A DNA stretch of 59,629 bases from UBA1231 sp045123185 (GTDB lineage Bacteria; Bacillota_I; Bacilli_A; ML615J-28; CAG-313). The stretch is from NCBI GenBank assembly GCA_045123185.1, contig JBGVIL010000167.1, positions 1 to 59,629 of the forward strand, read 5' to 3'. The notes below the pieces were generated by a model. The model made no database searches. It was given only the letters and a program-made list of their open reading frames with translations, and was not told the DNA's origin. Positions 20,333 through 28,573 of the stretch are shown here, in pieces (the stretch's first letter is position 1; each line of letters opens with the position of its first letter). The translations under genes were made by a program, and so were the position numbers.

Positions 20333-20633
20333 AATTTTTAAATTTTTTGTTTTTCATTTTGTTATTTTATTTATTCTTGGAATGCGCATTCAATTGTATA
20401 ATACTTAACAAACACTTTTTTGCTAATCATTTTATAAAAAAAATTAAATAATTTATATAATTATTTATATAAATTGCGCCAATGGAAAGAAAAATATGAA
20501 TTTTAGTGACAAAATGATAGATTCGATAGAGTTTATCATTACATAACGGAAGATAAGATAATGATGCTAAAACAAATTATTGTAATTCTTGCTATGGATT
20601 TTTAATTTATATTAATCCACACTTTAACCTTAT
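20333..20633. promoter_or_regulatory. Divergent regulatory region between virion-type gene and sigma factor
   Basis: A 301-base gap with no convincing gene. It holds a perfect 12-bp palindrome, GAATGCGCATTC, at 20380-20391, which stands out in such AT-rich DNA and could be an operator. An AT-only hairpin with an 11-bp stem lies at 20450-20475 (AATTTATATAA arms). A third inverted repeat, AATGATA...TATCATT, lies about 20513-20540. No TTTG-N19-TAnnTTTG promoter was found in either direction, so transcription here may depend on a phage sigma factor (inference). Confidence 0.5.
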
Positions 20634-21155
20634 ATGAAAACAAATAACAATGATATAAACGATTATATCAATAAGAATTATGACAATTTAAAAAAAATAC
20701 TTAAAAAGGAATATAGAAAATTAGAAACTAACGAATTTGATGAAGATATATTCCATGAAACATTAATTAAATGTATTGATATTTTTAAGACTAAAGAGTC
20801 ATTTGAAGAAAATGATTTTATCCCATATTTAGTCGCATCATTTAAAACAAATGTTATTCGAAATACACATTATCACTCAAATTCAATGAGAAGTAATGTA
20901 GACATAGAAAATATTGACAATGAAATAATATATAAAGATAATATAGACTTTAATATTATCCTAGAAGATATTAAAACAACATTTGGAGTAGAAAATTATG
21001 ATAAATTTATGGATTGGCTTGAAAATAAAACAATCCAAGAAATAAATGAAGCATATAATTGCAAAAATTCAAGATATATAATTGATAAAATAAAAAATTA
21101 TTTAAAAAATCAATATAATAATAACTTTTTGGATAGAAGCAAATATATTTATTAA
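20634..21155 (+). CDS. Phage-encoded ECF-like RNA polymerase sigma factor
   Basis: 173 aa, plus strand. The segment FDEDIFHETLIKCIDIF (about residues 38-54), followed by FIPYLVASFKTNVIRN (about 62-77), has the order and spacing of sigma-70 region 2 in ECF sigmas (DLxHDTFIK...YL...N). The C-terminal part (WLENKTIQEINEAYNCKNSR, then IDKIKNYLKN) resembles a region 4 helix-turn-helix. It would redirect host RNA polymerase to phage promoters, plausibly late ones, in the way T4 gp55 does. A terminator follows at 21232-21263. The match is by pattern only and moderately divergent. Confidence 0.68.
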   Translation: MKTNNNDINDYINKNYDNLKKILKKEYRKLETNEFDEDIFHETLIKCIDIFKTKESFEENDFIPYLVASFKTNVIRNTHYHSNSMRSNVDIENIDNEIIYKDNIDFNIILEDIKTTFGVENYDKFMDWLENKTIQEINEAYNCKNSRYIIDKIKNYLKNQYNNNFLDRSKYIY

Positions 21156-21159
21156 TAGA

Positions 21160-21231
21160 AAGTAATTCTTCAGCATAAAAACTTATTACTAAAATATCTT
21201 CGGATGGATGCTGTTAAAGATAATTATTTTT
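21160..21231 (+). other. Possible structured RNA in sigma-gene 3' region
   Basis: After the sigma stop codon, CAGCAT (about 21172) and ATGCTG (about 21207) can pair around an inner ATC-TTCG-GAT hairpin, a stable UUCG tetraloop. This precedes the terminator. It may simply stabilise the mRNA end. Confidence 0.3.
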
Positions 21232-21263
21232 AAAGGTGTGGTAGTATTTCTATCACACCTTTT
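21232..21263 (+). terminator. Terminator between sigma factor and ArdC-like gene
   Basis: Stem AAAGGTGTG / CACACCTTT, extended by a TAG/CTA pair next to a small mismatch, followed on the plus strand by TTTTGATATTTATAT. A tract ATATTTAT lies directly downstream and may belong to the promoter of the next gene. Confidence 0.65.
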
Positions 21264-21291
21264 GATATTTATATGCAAAAAGTTTTTTAAA

Positions 21292-23451
21292 ATGGCTAAT
21301 AATGTTAGATTTATTAAAGCAAAAAAAGCATTCGGTAATTTTGCTCTACCAGTTGATATGGTATATGTACTAGATAGTGATATTGATAATGAACAATATA
21401 AAATCTTAAAAAAATACGGATGTAGTAGAAGAGAAAAAGATAGAGAAGGTAATGTAATTGTATATTGGACTTTTGGCAGTAATAGAAAAGGAATCAGTGA
21501 TAAAATGAGACAAAGTATGATTGATTCAACTTGGGAAAGAATTAATAAAGCAATGAATGACCCAGACATCAATGGTGTTTTAATAAATGAAAATGAATTA
21601 AATAATCAAGAAAATGATGATATTACAGATAATAATTTAGCAGAAAATGATGTTGATTTAGAATCATCAGAAGTTGTAAATGAACTTGATGAACTTATTG
21701 AAAATTTAGAATTTGATAGAACAAAAATTAAAGAAAAATTGATTTCTTTTAAACAAGATTTAATGAATTGTTTAACAGTAAAAGAACTACAAACAAAATT
21801 AGAACCAATTATTAAAAAAAGAAATCATTTAAGTAATGTTTTAGGTGATAACTATTCATTTGCTAATACTATTTTAATTATGATTCAAGACCCTGAAGCA
21901 ACATATGTATTACCAAAAAGTAAATGGTTTAAATGGGGTAGAGGAGTTGTAGAACCAGCACCAAGAATTTGGTTATGGGTCCCAAGAAAAAGAAGTAGTT
22001 TACAAAGTGATGAAAAAGAACAAATTATATATGATTATTTAGAATCAAAAGGTGTTAAAAGTGTAAAAGACTTAAAGCCAAGCGAACAAATTGAATTAAA
22101 TGAATTATTAAGATATAATAAAACAAAAGAATTTAAATTAACACCAGATTTTTATGATATTAGATTTACAAAAGTTAGAAATGGACAAAGAGACCACTTC
22201 ACAGAACATTTAAATCAAGTGTTAAATGGCGAAAATAATCAAAATACAATTGATAATAATACTGAACTTAATGCTAATGGTGAATATGTTGGTCATGAAG
22301 GGGCATGGTTTGATGATTTTACACAAGAAAGTGTTAAAACCAAAAAAATATATGAAGCATTATATAAAGCAGTATCGGATGAAGGTATACAAATTAATTT
22401 CGTTAACTCATTAAATGGTGCTAGAGGTGTGTCAAGAAATGGTAAAATTGACTTATTGAAAAATCAACCAATTAATGCTGGTTATGTTGGTGACTTCGCT
22501 CATGAATTTGCACATGAAATATTACATCAAAAATTCTTATCAACAAGAAATGAAGAATTACGTGATTTTTATTTAAATAGTGGTGCTAATACAAGAGCAA
22601 TGAGAGAACAACAAGCAGAATTATGCGCTTGGATGGTATTAAAAACATATGGTCTTTATTATAAAACAAATGAAGTATATTTAAAAAATTGGGGTTTAAA
22701 TGAAAATACAATTGTTGAAATATTTGATAATATGTCAAATACAGCATCATATATAATTGAAAAAATAAACCAAAATTTAGGTAAAAATAATATGACAGAA
22801 TCAATCAATATAAATGAATCATTAGCACCAAGCGGTTTTGAAATTGCACAAATGTTAGGTGTGGGAGATTTATATATGAAAGGTCTTGAACATGAAGAAA
22901 TGAAAAATCAAGAAATGTATAATGAACCACAAATGAATATGGAATCAAAAAACCAAATTAAATTGTCAGAATCTGAATTAAAAGAATTCTTAACAGAAGC
23001 AGTTAAATATGTATTATCAGAATTGGACTGGAGAACATATCATAATGCAGCAATGAAAGATTATGATAAAAATAGAGCACAAAAATTTGCTGATAAAAGA
23101 GATGAATTATTTAATTCAGAATATGAATATAATGACCATAAAAATGGTAATTTTATAAGAATGCAAGGAAATTATAATGACCCAAGACTTGAAATGATAA
23201 CAAATGGTAATTTAGATGTTGATAGAACACATTATATAAAACATAATGGTGATAAACATTATGGTTTCCATAAAAATTACACAAGTGGTTATGAAAAATT
23301 CCCAAATGCAAATGGTGACAAAAAACTTGCAAGAGCAATGGCAAAAGCACATGATGGATTTAATACAATTAATAATAAATATGAAAATGGAAAATATGAA
23401 GATAATAACGAAAAAACAGATTTTCATGCTTTCTTAGGTAAAAAAATATAA
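21292..23451 (+). CDS. ArdC-like antirestriction protein: ssDNA-binding domain plus zincin metallopeptidase
   Basis: 719 aa from ATG 21292 (MANNVRFIKA). An upstream in-frame ATG exists, but it lies in the leader and crosses the terminator. Residues about 145-235 match the ArdC N-terminal ssDNA-binding domain (SFANTILIMIQDPEATYVLP, then KWFKWGRGV). Residues about 390-455 form a zincin with HEFAHEILH (H404, E405, H408) and a likely third ligand in QQAELCAW (E443). ArdC proteins protect incoming DNA from restriction and are usually delivered with it (family knowledge). At 556-577, IKLSESELKEFLTEAVKYVL resembles the N-terminus of the 149-aa protein at 35352-35801. It stands on the plus strand against nearly all other genes. 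Confidence 0.8.
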   Translation: MANNVRFIKAKKAFGNFALPVDMVYVLDSDIDNEQYKILKKYGCSRREKDREGNVIVYWTFGSNRKGISDKMRQSMIDSTWERINKAMNDPDINGVLINENELNNQENDDITDNNLAENDVDLESSEVVNELDELIENLEFDRTKIKEKLISFKQDLMNCLTVKELQTKLEPIIKKRNHLSNVLGDNYSFANTILIMIQDPEATYVLPKSKWFKWGRGVVEPAPRIWLWVPRKRSSLQSDEKEQIIYDYLESKGVKSVKDLKPSEQIELNELLRYNKTKEFKLTPDFYDIRFTKVRNGQRDHFTEHLNQVLNGENNQNTIDNNTELNANGEYVGHEGAWFDDFTQESVKTKKIYEALYKAVSDEGIQINFVNSLNGARGVSRNGKIDLLKNQPINAGYVGDFAHEFAHEILHQKFLSTRNEELRDFYLNSGANTRAMREQQAELCAWMVLKTYGLYYKTNEVYLKNWGLNENTIVEIFDNMSNTASYIIEKINQNLGKNNMTESININESLAPSGFEIAQMLGVGDLYMKGLEHEEMKNQEMYNEPQMNMESKNQIKLSESELKEFLTEAVKYVLSELDWRTYHNAAMKDYDKNRAQKFADKRDELFNSEYEYNDHKNGNFIRMQGNYNDPRLEMITNGNLDVDRTHYIKHNGDKHYGFHKNYTSGYEKFPNANGDKKLARAMAKAHDGFNTINNKYENGKYEDNNEKTDFHAFLGKKI

Positions 23452-23461
23452 TTAAAACAAA

Positions 23462-23494
23462 AAAAGGAGTAGAAATTAAAAATCTACTCCTTTT
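23462..23494. terminator. Bidirectional terminator between convergent genes
   Basis: A 12-bp perfect stem (AAAAGGAGTAGA / TCTACTCCTTTT) separates the plus-strand ArdC-like gene from the minus-strand HExxH gene. It carries an A run on the left and a T run on the right, so it can stop transcription from both sides. Confidence 0.85.
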
Positions 23495-23499
23495 ATTAT

Positions 23500-24417
23500 T
23501 TAATCTTCAAAAATAAAATTATAAATACCACCTCTAATGTCATAACATTCATATAAAGCATTTTTAATTATCTTATCCAATGCATATTCTGATACCTTTT
23601 TTATTCTTTTACATTCATTTCTAATATCATTAACATTCATATTAATATCAAATTTATTAAATATATCAACAATATAATAAAATATTTCACTATCACCCAT
23701 ATTTTCAATAATTGGAACAACATCATGTAATATCATATTATATATTTTAAATGAATCACATTGCTTCAATGCTTTATTGTAATTTTCATTATTCTTTTCT
23801 AAATCTTTAGTTAATTCATGAAATTGAACCTTTGATTGTGAAACAATAGCATTAACTTCTTGATAATATGTGGCATACATTGCATATGAAAATTTATAAA
23901 CTAAACTCTCATAATTAACATTATTTCTTAATATCTGTAATTTTTCATACCATTCAGGTGTATCTATCACATTTTCAACATTATTATCCATTCTATTTAA
24001 ATAAACATAACCATGCATTAATTCATGAGTTATAGCATCATATATTCTCTTTAATGCAATATCTTGTTTATCTATCATTAATCTATAAGGTATTGATACT
24101 GATATACCAATCAATCTTTCTTCATCATTAATTCTATTTATTGAAGCACTAGAATTTGGTAAAGCATTTCTATCTAAATCTATTAAAACAATTTTAAAAA
24201 TGTTATTATTTATTGGCTTATATTCAAATCTATAAATACCACTTTTATAATTATCAATTATTACATTAGCCAATTCTTTAGCAAGTAAATATTGATTTTT
24301 AAAATTACCACATTCTTCATTTAATAATGAATCTATTTTGTTAATATAGTTAGTTTCATTAATATTAAATTTAGGTTTTTCATATAAAACATTTTCTTTA
24401 TTAATTTCTATTATCAT
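23500..24417 (-). CDS. Putative zinc metallopeptidase (HExxH), 305 aa
   Basis: Contains HELMH at residues 131-135 within RIYDAITHELMHGYVYLNRM, a textbook zincin helix. The following region (about 170-200, YATYYQEVNAIVSQ) may hold the third zinc ligand in a Glu residue. No signal peptide or membrane segment is present, so it would act in the cytoplasm or inside the virion. It begins three bases after nrdG ends and shares its transcript, ending at the bidirectional terminator. The family is not recognised. An alternative is a structural protein with a fortuitous HExxH, but the surrounding helix pattern argues for a real active site. Confidence 0.62.
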   Translation of the reverse strand: MIIEINKENVLYEKPKFNINETNYINKIDSLLNEECGNFKNQYLLAKELANVIIDNYKSGIYRFEYKPINNNIFKIVLIDLDRNALPNSSASINRINDEERLIGISVSIPYRLMIDKQDIALKRIYDAITHELMHGYVYLNRMDNNVENVIDTPEWYEKLQILRNNVNYESLVYKFSYAMYATYYQEVNAIVSQSKVQFHELTKDLEKNNENYNKALKQCDSFKIYNMILHDVVPIIENMGDSEIFYYIVDIFNKFDINMNVNDIRNECKRIKKVSEYALDKIIKNALYECYDIRGGIYNFIFED

Positions 24418-24420
24418 AAA

Positions 24421-24885
24421 TTAAAAATCTACTCCTTTTTTTAATATCCTTTGATTACTTGAACCCCTAAATTCTAACGTTAAATCTTTTAATTCCTCAA
24501 TAAATCTACCATCAATCAAAACATCAATATAATCCAATATTTCAGTTTTACCATTATTAATTAATTCTTCTAAGGTAAAACCACTATATATACAAATATC
24601 CTTATTTGGAAATAATTTTTTAACTTCCTTACATAATTCTAACACATCATCATAACTACATAAAGGGTCTCCACCACTTATTGTTAAACCCTTAATGTAA
24701 CTCTTATCCAATGATTTAAATAAATAATCTTTAGCAACATCATCAAATAATCTACCACCATTAAAATCCCATGTCTGTGGATTTTGACAACCCTTACAAT
24801 GATGTATACAACCACTTATATATAACACAACACGACAACCAATGTAATTGGCAACATCACAACTTAATATACTATGATAATTCAT
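24421..24885 (-). CDS. nrdG: Anaerobic ribonucleotide reductase activating protein (radical SAM)
   Basis: 154 aa, normal length for NrdG. The radical-SAM cluster motif CxxxCxxC is present as SGCIHHCKGC (C26, C30, C33). It is followed by the typical TWDFNGG and the SAM-binding glycine region SGGDPL. NrdG uses a 4Fe-4S cluster and S-adenosylmethionine to create the glycyl radical on NrdD. It follows nrdD after a 63-base gap that contains a terminator hairpin, so some transcripts may read through or a separate start may be used. The C-terminus (EFRGSSNQRILKK) also fits the family. Confidence 0.95.
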   Translation of the reverse strand: MNYHSILSCDVANYIGCRVVLYISGCIHHCKGCQNPQTWDFNGGRLFDDVAKDYLFKSLDKSYIKGLTISGGDPLCSYDDVLELCKEVKKLFPNKDICIYSGFTLEELINNGKTEILDYIDVLIDGRFIEELKDLTLEFRGSSNQRILKKGVDF

Positions 24886-24908
24886 AATTAATATAAAATT
24901 AAAATAAT

Positions 24909-24937
24909 AAAAGGTGAATAATATATACTCACCTTTT
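24909..24937 (-). terminator. Hairpin between nrdD and nrdG
   Basis: 9-bp stem AAAAGGTGA / TCACCTTTT followed on the minus strand by TTTTATTATTTT. It probably attenuates rather than abolishes nrdG expression. Confidence 0.7.
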
Positions 24938-24948
24938 ATATGTTATTT

Positions 24949-25959
24949 TTAACAATCACATTCAAATTTCTTAACATGTTTTACTCTTCTAGAAACTTCA
25001 TCAATCTTACCTTCATTAAAATTACGATAATCTTGACTCAAATATCCAGTAACACGTCTTAATCTAATAATATCATCACTACCACATTTAGGACATATAT
25101 CACCCATTTCATCACTATAACCACAAGAATTACAGTTGTCAACTGGAATATTAATAGCCAAATATGGTATGTCTTTATCCATAGCATAATTAACAATAGT
25201 TTCCAACGCTTCTAAATTATTCTTAGTAGTACTTGGTAATTCAACATATGTTATACAACCTGCATTTGAATAAGATGTTAATTGTGATTCAACATCAATC
25301 TTTTCAAATGGTGTCATTTCTTTCCATACTGGAACATGAATCGAATTAGTAAAAAATTTCTTATCAGAAACATTTTCAATAACACCATATTTTGCCTTAA
25401 ATTTTTCTAAAGAAGTTTTGCATAAACTTTCTGCTGGAGTCAAATATACCCCAAAATTCAATTTATATTCTCCTTTATATTCAGCACAACGCTTTTTAAA
25501 TAATCCTTCAATTTCTTTAGCCAAATTCATTGCTTCATCACTTTCAGAATGGTCAGCATGTACCAATATTTGTAATGTTTCAGCCAAAGCAATTTGACCT
25601 ATGGCAAGGCTAAAATGTTTTAATGCACTTCTAACACCTTCTTTTTCATCATAACAAGCAGCAGTATGATTGCCATACATAAATGGTGCTGATTTTGGTG
25701 ACTGCTTACAAAGCCATTCAAATCGTTCAAGCAACATGTCTTTTGCTTCACCAATCTTTTTGTCTAACAACTTCATAAAATTGCTTATATGAGCCATTTT
25801 AAAGGCTTCTGATGAATTTTCTTCACCAAATTGAGCAATTGTCTTCTCCTTTGCTTGCATTGCTAATGTGGGCATTATAATGGTCACAGGACACGCATTA
25901 CCTCTACCATCCTTATTCTGACCCATACCATTAACATCATAACCAATAAATGTTCTGCA
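24949..25959 (-). CDS. nrdD: nrdD exon 4: catalytic C-terminal part with glycyl-radical domain
   Basis: Codons 409-744 plus stop of the spliced gene. It begins at TGC in MG|CRTFIGYDVNG, where the Cys in this motif is likely the thiyl-radical residue. The C-terminus carries a four-cysteine zinc site (C684, C687, C697, C700) followed by RVTGYLS with G713 as the glycyl-radical site, and then the usual NEGKIDEVSRRVKH. An ATG directly before TGC lies in the intron and would make an isolated frame start, but the protein would then lack its first 408 residues. The exon is intact. Confidence 0.93.
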   Translation of the reverse strand, partial: CRTFIGYDVNGMGQNKDGRGNACPVTIIMPTLAMQAKEKTIAQFGEENSSEAFKMAHISNFMKLLDKKIGEAKDMLLERFEWLCKQSPKSAPFMYGNHTAACYDEKEGVRSALKHFSLAIGQIALAETLQILVHADHSESDEAMNLAKEIEGLFKKRCAEYKGEYKLNFGVYLTPAESLCKTSLEKFKAKYGVIENVSDKKFFTNSIHVPVWKEMTPFEKIDVESQLTSYSNAGCITYVELPSTTKNNLEALETIVNYAMDKDIPYLAINIPVDNCNSCGYSDEMGDICPKCGSDDIIRLRRVTGYLSQDYRNFNEGKIDEVSRRVKHVKKFECDC

Positions 25960-26847
25960 CATTTTAACCTCATGTCACCATGAGAACTGACTATATCTTC
26001 AATTAATATAAATATATTAATTGTCTTCCGCTTCGAATGTGTGCCTATCTCACACCCTACATTAAAAATTATCTAAAAGTTTATTATCATTAAAACATTC
26101 AAAATTTGGTAAAATCTCTTTTATTTGTGGTATAAATTTTCTTGCTTCTTTAGTGCCACATTTTAATAAAAATTTACCTTTATCTTTATTCACATTAAAT
26201 TTAACACCAAATAATTCAAAAATTTTATTACTTAATCTAATACATTCATCTTCGCTACCATATATTGATATAGTACATTTATACGCATGTATTTTACCAT
26301 TTTTTTTCATTGGTATTAAACTACCATCATCACAATATAATATCGCAATACAAAATTTATCTATTTCATTAACAATAAAATCTGAAAAATATTTATGACC
26401 CATAACCCCATATAATTTTTTTCTGATTGTTTTACCAAAATCGTGATTATTAAAAACACCTTTTTGGAAATAAAATGAATCATATGCGCCATTTTTCTTT
26501 TTTTTTATTGTTTTATTAAATAGAGACGCTTTATATTCCAAATATTCTTTTTGTTTTGAACAATGTATAATTTCAAATGTTCCATTAGATGATAAATGAC
26601 CATCACCTAAACAACATGCTAATAAAGTTTTATTTATATTTTTATCCATACTTATAGTATAATTCATCTATTTTTTTAGTCGATACACTTTATTCATTAA
26701 AATTATATTTTTTAATGAATCTTAGCACGGTCTCATCTTACTATTTAAACTTTAAACATTAAGACCTAACCGTTAGCAAAATTATTTTCATAATTTCACA
26801 CCCTTTGGCAAGGTTCAAAAGATTTTAAATGGGCTGCATTTTCACTT
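25960..26847 (-). ncRNA. Group I intron 3 of nrdD (888 nt)
   Basis: P1 pairs exon end AUGGGU with intron GCCCAU, leaving the required U-G at the splice site. P10 pairs intron UGCA with the exon-4 start UGCA. The last base is G. Core strings on the minus strand are GACCGTGCTAAG (conserved R-like element) and GAAGATATAGTC (P7). It carries the LAGLIDADG gene at 26062-26667. The 3' segment around CGAAGCGG resembles intron 1, pointing to a common origin of introns 1 and 3. Confidence 0.9.
26062..26667 (-). CDS. LAGLIDADG homing endonuclease of nrdD intron 3
   Basis: 201 aa with two LAGLIDADG-type motifs, LLACCLGDGHLS (about residues 15-26) and IAILYCDDGSLI (about 107-118). Each supplies an acidic residue to the active site, so this is a monomeric two-repeat enzyme. 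Such enzymes cut intronless alleles and spread the intron; some also help splicing as maturases. Both catalytic acids are kept and no frame damage is seen, so it looks active. Translation may start at M1 or at M7 (MDKNINKT). Confidence 0.88.
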   Translation of the reverse strand: MNYTISMDKNINKTLLACCLGDGHLSSNGTFEIIHCSKQKEYLEYKASLFNKTIKKKKNGAYDSFYFQKGVFNNHDFGKTIRKKLYGVMGHKYFSDFIVNEIDKFCIAILYCDDGSLIPMKKNGKIHAYKCTISIYGSEDECIRLSNKIFELFGVKFNVNKDKGKFLLKCGTKEARKFIPQIKEILPNFECFNDNKLLDNF

Positions 26848-27184
26848 ACCCATTGTTGATGCATATGTACGATAATCATTCTTATCATATCCTTCATTTC
26901 CACTCCAATCACAATTTACATAATTTGGATAAAGTCTTTGCGATGTTGACTTTAAAGCCAATTGATATAAATCATAATTAGGGTCTCCTTTTTCTCTATT
27001 TACACCTTTCATTAATTGAAAAATACCACATGGAAATATTGATGTTCTACCATATTTACCAACACCTTCAATAGAACCTTCCAATAATGCTTTAATTACC
27101 ATTCTTCCTTCAATACTAGTACAAGTACCGTAATTCAGAGAGGTAAAAGGTAATTGATTGCCACTACGTGATTGTAAAGTATTC
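26848..27184 (-). CDS. nrdD: nrdD exon 3
   Basis: 337 nt, encoding NTLQSRSGNQLPFTSLNYGT through NDYRTYASTMG. This is the highly conserved middle of the NrdD barrel, including SIEGVGKYGRTSIFPCGIFQ. It is joined to exon 2 within a Leu codon (CT|G) and to exon 4 between Gly and the putative radical Cys. The exon 2 and exon 3 lengths (413 + 337 nt) sum to a multiple of three, consistent with splicing. Confidence 0.93.
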
Positions 27185-28160
27185 CAAATTGTATTCACAT
27201 GGAGTCGCTAATTCCATGCAGTTCTCTTATGAACTTCTATATGTTACCATATAGTTTAGACTATATCTTCATCCTATTAAAATTTAATAGGAGACTACCA
27301 TTTCCATTCGCTTGAATGTACTCCTTTACAGGATAGTCGTTAGGCTTTTATATATTATCTTCTTCGTTGTAATATTTAAAATGAAAACCTCCAGTAGTTT
27401 TCAATTTACCTTTACAACATTTACAAATAAAATTGGCATGTAAATTAAGTTGTCTAGCACATTCTTGTATTGACTCATAAACTTTATTTAATTCAATACA
27501 TAAAACTTGTTTCTTTTTATGTTTATCTGCAATTTTTTTTCTTGATTCAATACTAATAGGTTTATGTGTTTTACCTTTTTTACTTAAAGATATTTTCATT
27601 TTATGTTCTTCTGTAAATTTTCTACCTTTTTGTGCTTCACTTATCTTTTTTTTAGTTTCTTCTGAAAGATTATTACCAAGGTTATTTTTATTACCTTTTA
27701 ATTTTTCAGATAAAACATTTTTAATTTCATCTGGAATTGATGGTGCTTCACCACCTTCCATAATATTATATCCAAATTTTTTATTTTGTGTGTTATTTTC
27801 TTTGATAAGTTGTTTTTCTAATTCACAAGCCTCTTCTTTTGTTAAATTAGAATAAAGAATTTCATGTTTAAAATTATCCCATCCATATTTAATAATAGCA
27901 CTATAAAAATGAGGTGATGACTTATAGTTAATACCATTAGTACCCCATCTTGATTCGCAATTTTGTTTTGTAATCCCTATATATTTTTTATTATTTAATA
28001 AATTAATATGTTGATAAACACTATATTCTCTTTTATTCTTTTCCATTTCAATAATATAATTTAGCACGGTATTGTCTTTAAAATAATCACAAGTTTTAAA
28101 GAGTTTCACCGTTTAGGTAGTTATGTTCACAGCATTACTACTGTGTCGCCCAAATAGTTT
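27185..28160 (-). ncRNA. Group I intron 2 of nrdD (976 nt)
   Basis: Exon end CCU pairs with intron GGG (P1, short, with U-G at the splice site). Intron UAUUU pairs with exon-3 start GAAUA (P10). The intron ends in G. On the minus strand the core reads ACGGTGAAACTC...GACAATACCGTGCTAA, closely like T4 introns, then GAAGATATAGTCT (P7). Its 3' half (GTACATTCAAGCGAATGG) closely matches the ORF-less intron in the virion-type gene (GTACATTCAAGTGAATGG), so those two are siblings. Confidence 0.88.
27348..28046 (-). CDS. GIY-YIG homing endonuclease of nrdD intron 2 (with NUMOD3 and IENR1-like repeats)
   Basis: The nuclease domain starts SVYQHINLLNNKKYIGIT (the GIY...YIG pair), with CESRW (catalytic Arg) and CELEKQLIKEN (catalytic Glu) following. 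The middle contains NUMOD3-type segments (EETKKKISEAQKGRKFTEEH, then KKGKTHKPIS). The C-terminus has an IENR1/NUMOD1-like helix-turn-helix (ESIQECARQLNLHANFICKC). This is the usual architecture of intron-encoded GIY-YIG enzymes. I chose M at 28046 (MEKNKREYSV) because the more upstream ATG at 28109 lies inside the intron core needed for folding. Confidence 0.9.
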   Translation of the reverse strand: MEKNKREYSVYQHINLLNNKKYIGITKQNCESRWGTNGINYKSSPHFYSAIIKYGWDNFKHEILYSNLTKEEACELEKQLIKENNTQNKKFGYNIMEGGEAPSIPDEIKNVLSEKLKGNKNNLGNNLSEETKKKISEAQKGRKFTEEHKMKISLSKKGKTHKPISIESRKKIADKHKKKQVLCIELNKVYESIQECARQLNLHANFICKCCKGKLKTTGGFHFKYYNEEDNI

Positions 28161-28573
28161 AGGTTATGGTATAATCCTTCAATCCCTTGTTTAAGTTCTC
28201 TTTTAGTCATGTCCATTGCATATGTATATACTTCAGGTTCATTGAGATAAAATTCATCATCAATACATCTAGTATCAATAGCATCTTCTTCCCACATATT
28301 TAATCCTTTAATATATTCCAATCCAACTTTAAAATGTTTAAGGAATGATTTTTTAACATATGGTTCAATTGTCCAATCTAAATGTCCACTTGCAACACCA
28401 CCAAATTGGTCTAATGATTGTAATTGAAATATTACTGCAACTAATTGTAATGCTGTATTAATACTATTTGCTGGTCTCACATCTGCTTGTTTTGTTTTAA
28501 ATCCATTTGCAAGTAATTCATCAAATGGTATTGTCAAACAGTTACTCATGCCGATTGCATATGAATCTAAATC
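28161..28573 (-). CDS. nrdD: nrdD exon 2
   Basis: 413 nt encoding DLDSYAIGMSNCLTIPFDEL through GIEGLYHNL. It contains the NrdD-typical DVRPANSINTALQLVAVIFQ and QFGGVASGHLDWTIEPYV. The first residues, DLDSYAIG, lie upstream of any ATG in this frame and complete the YIH|DLDSY motif of exon 1, which is strong evidence for splicing. A gene caller would start it at MSNCL and miss eight residues. Confidence 0.93.

Noticed and set aside
21189..21572. Minus-strand 127-codon frame over the start of the ArdC-like gene
   Set aside because: It overlaps a well-supported plus-strand gene and its terminator, and is explained by antisense of an AT-rich coding region.
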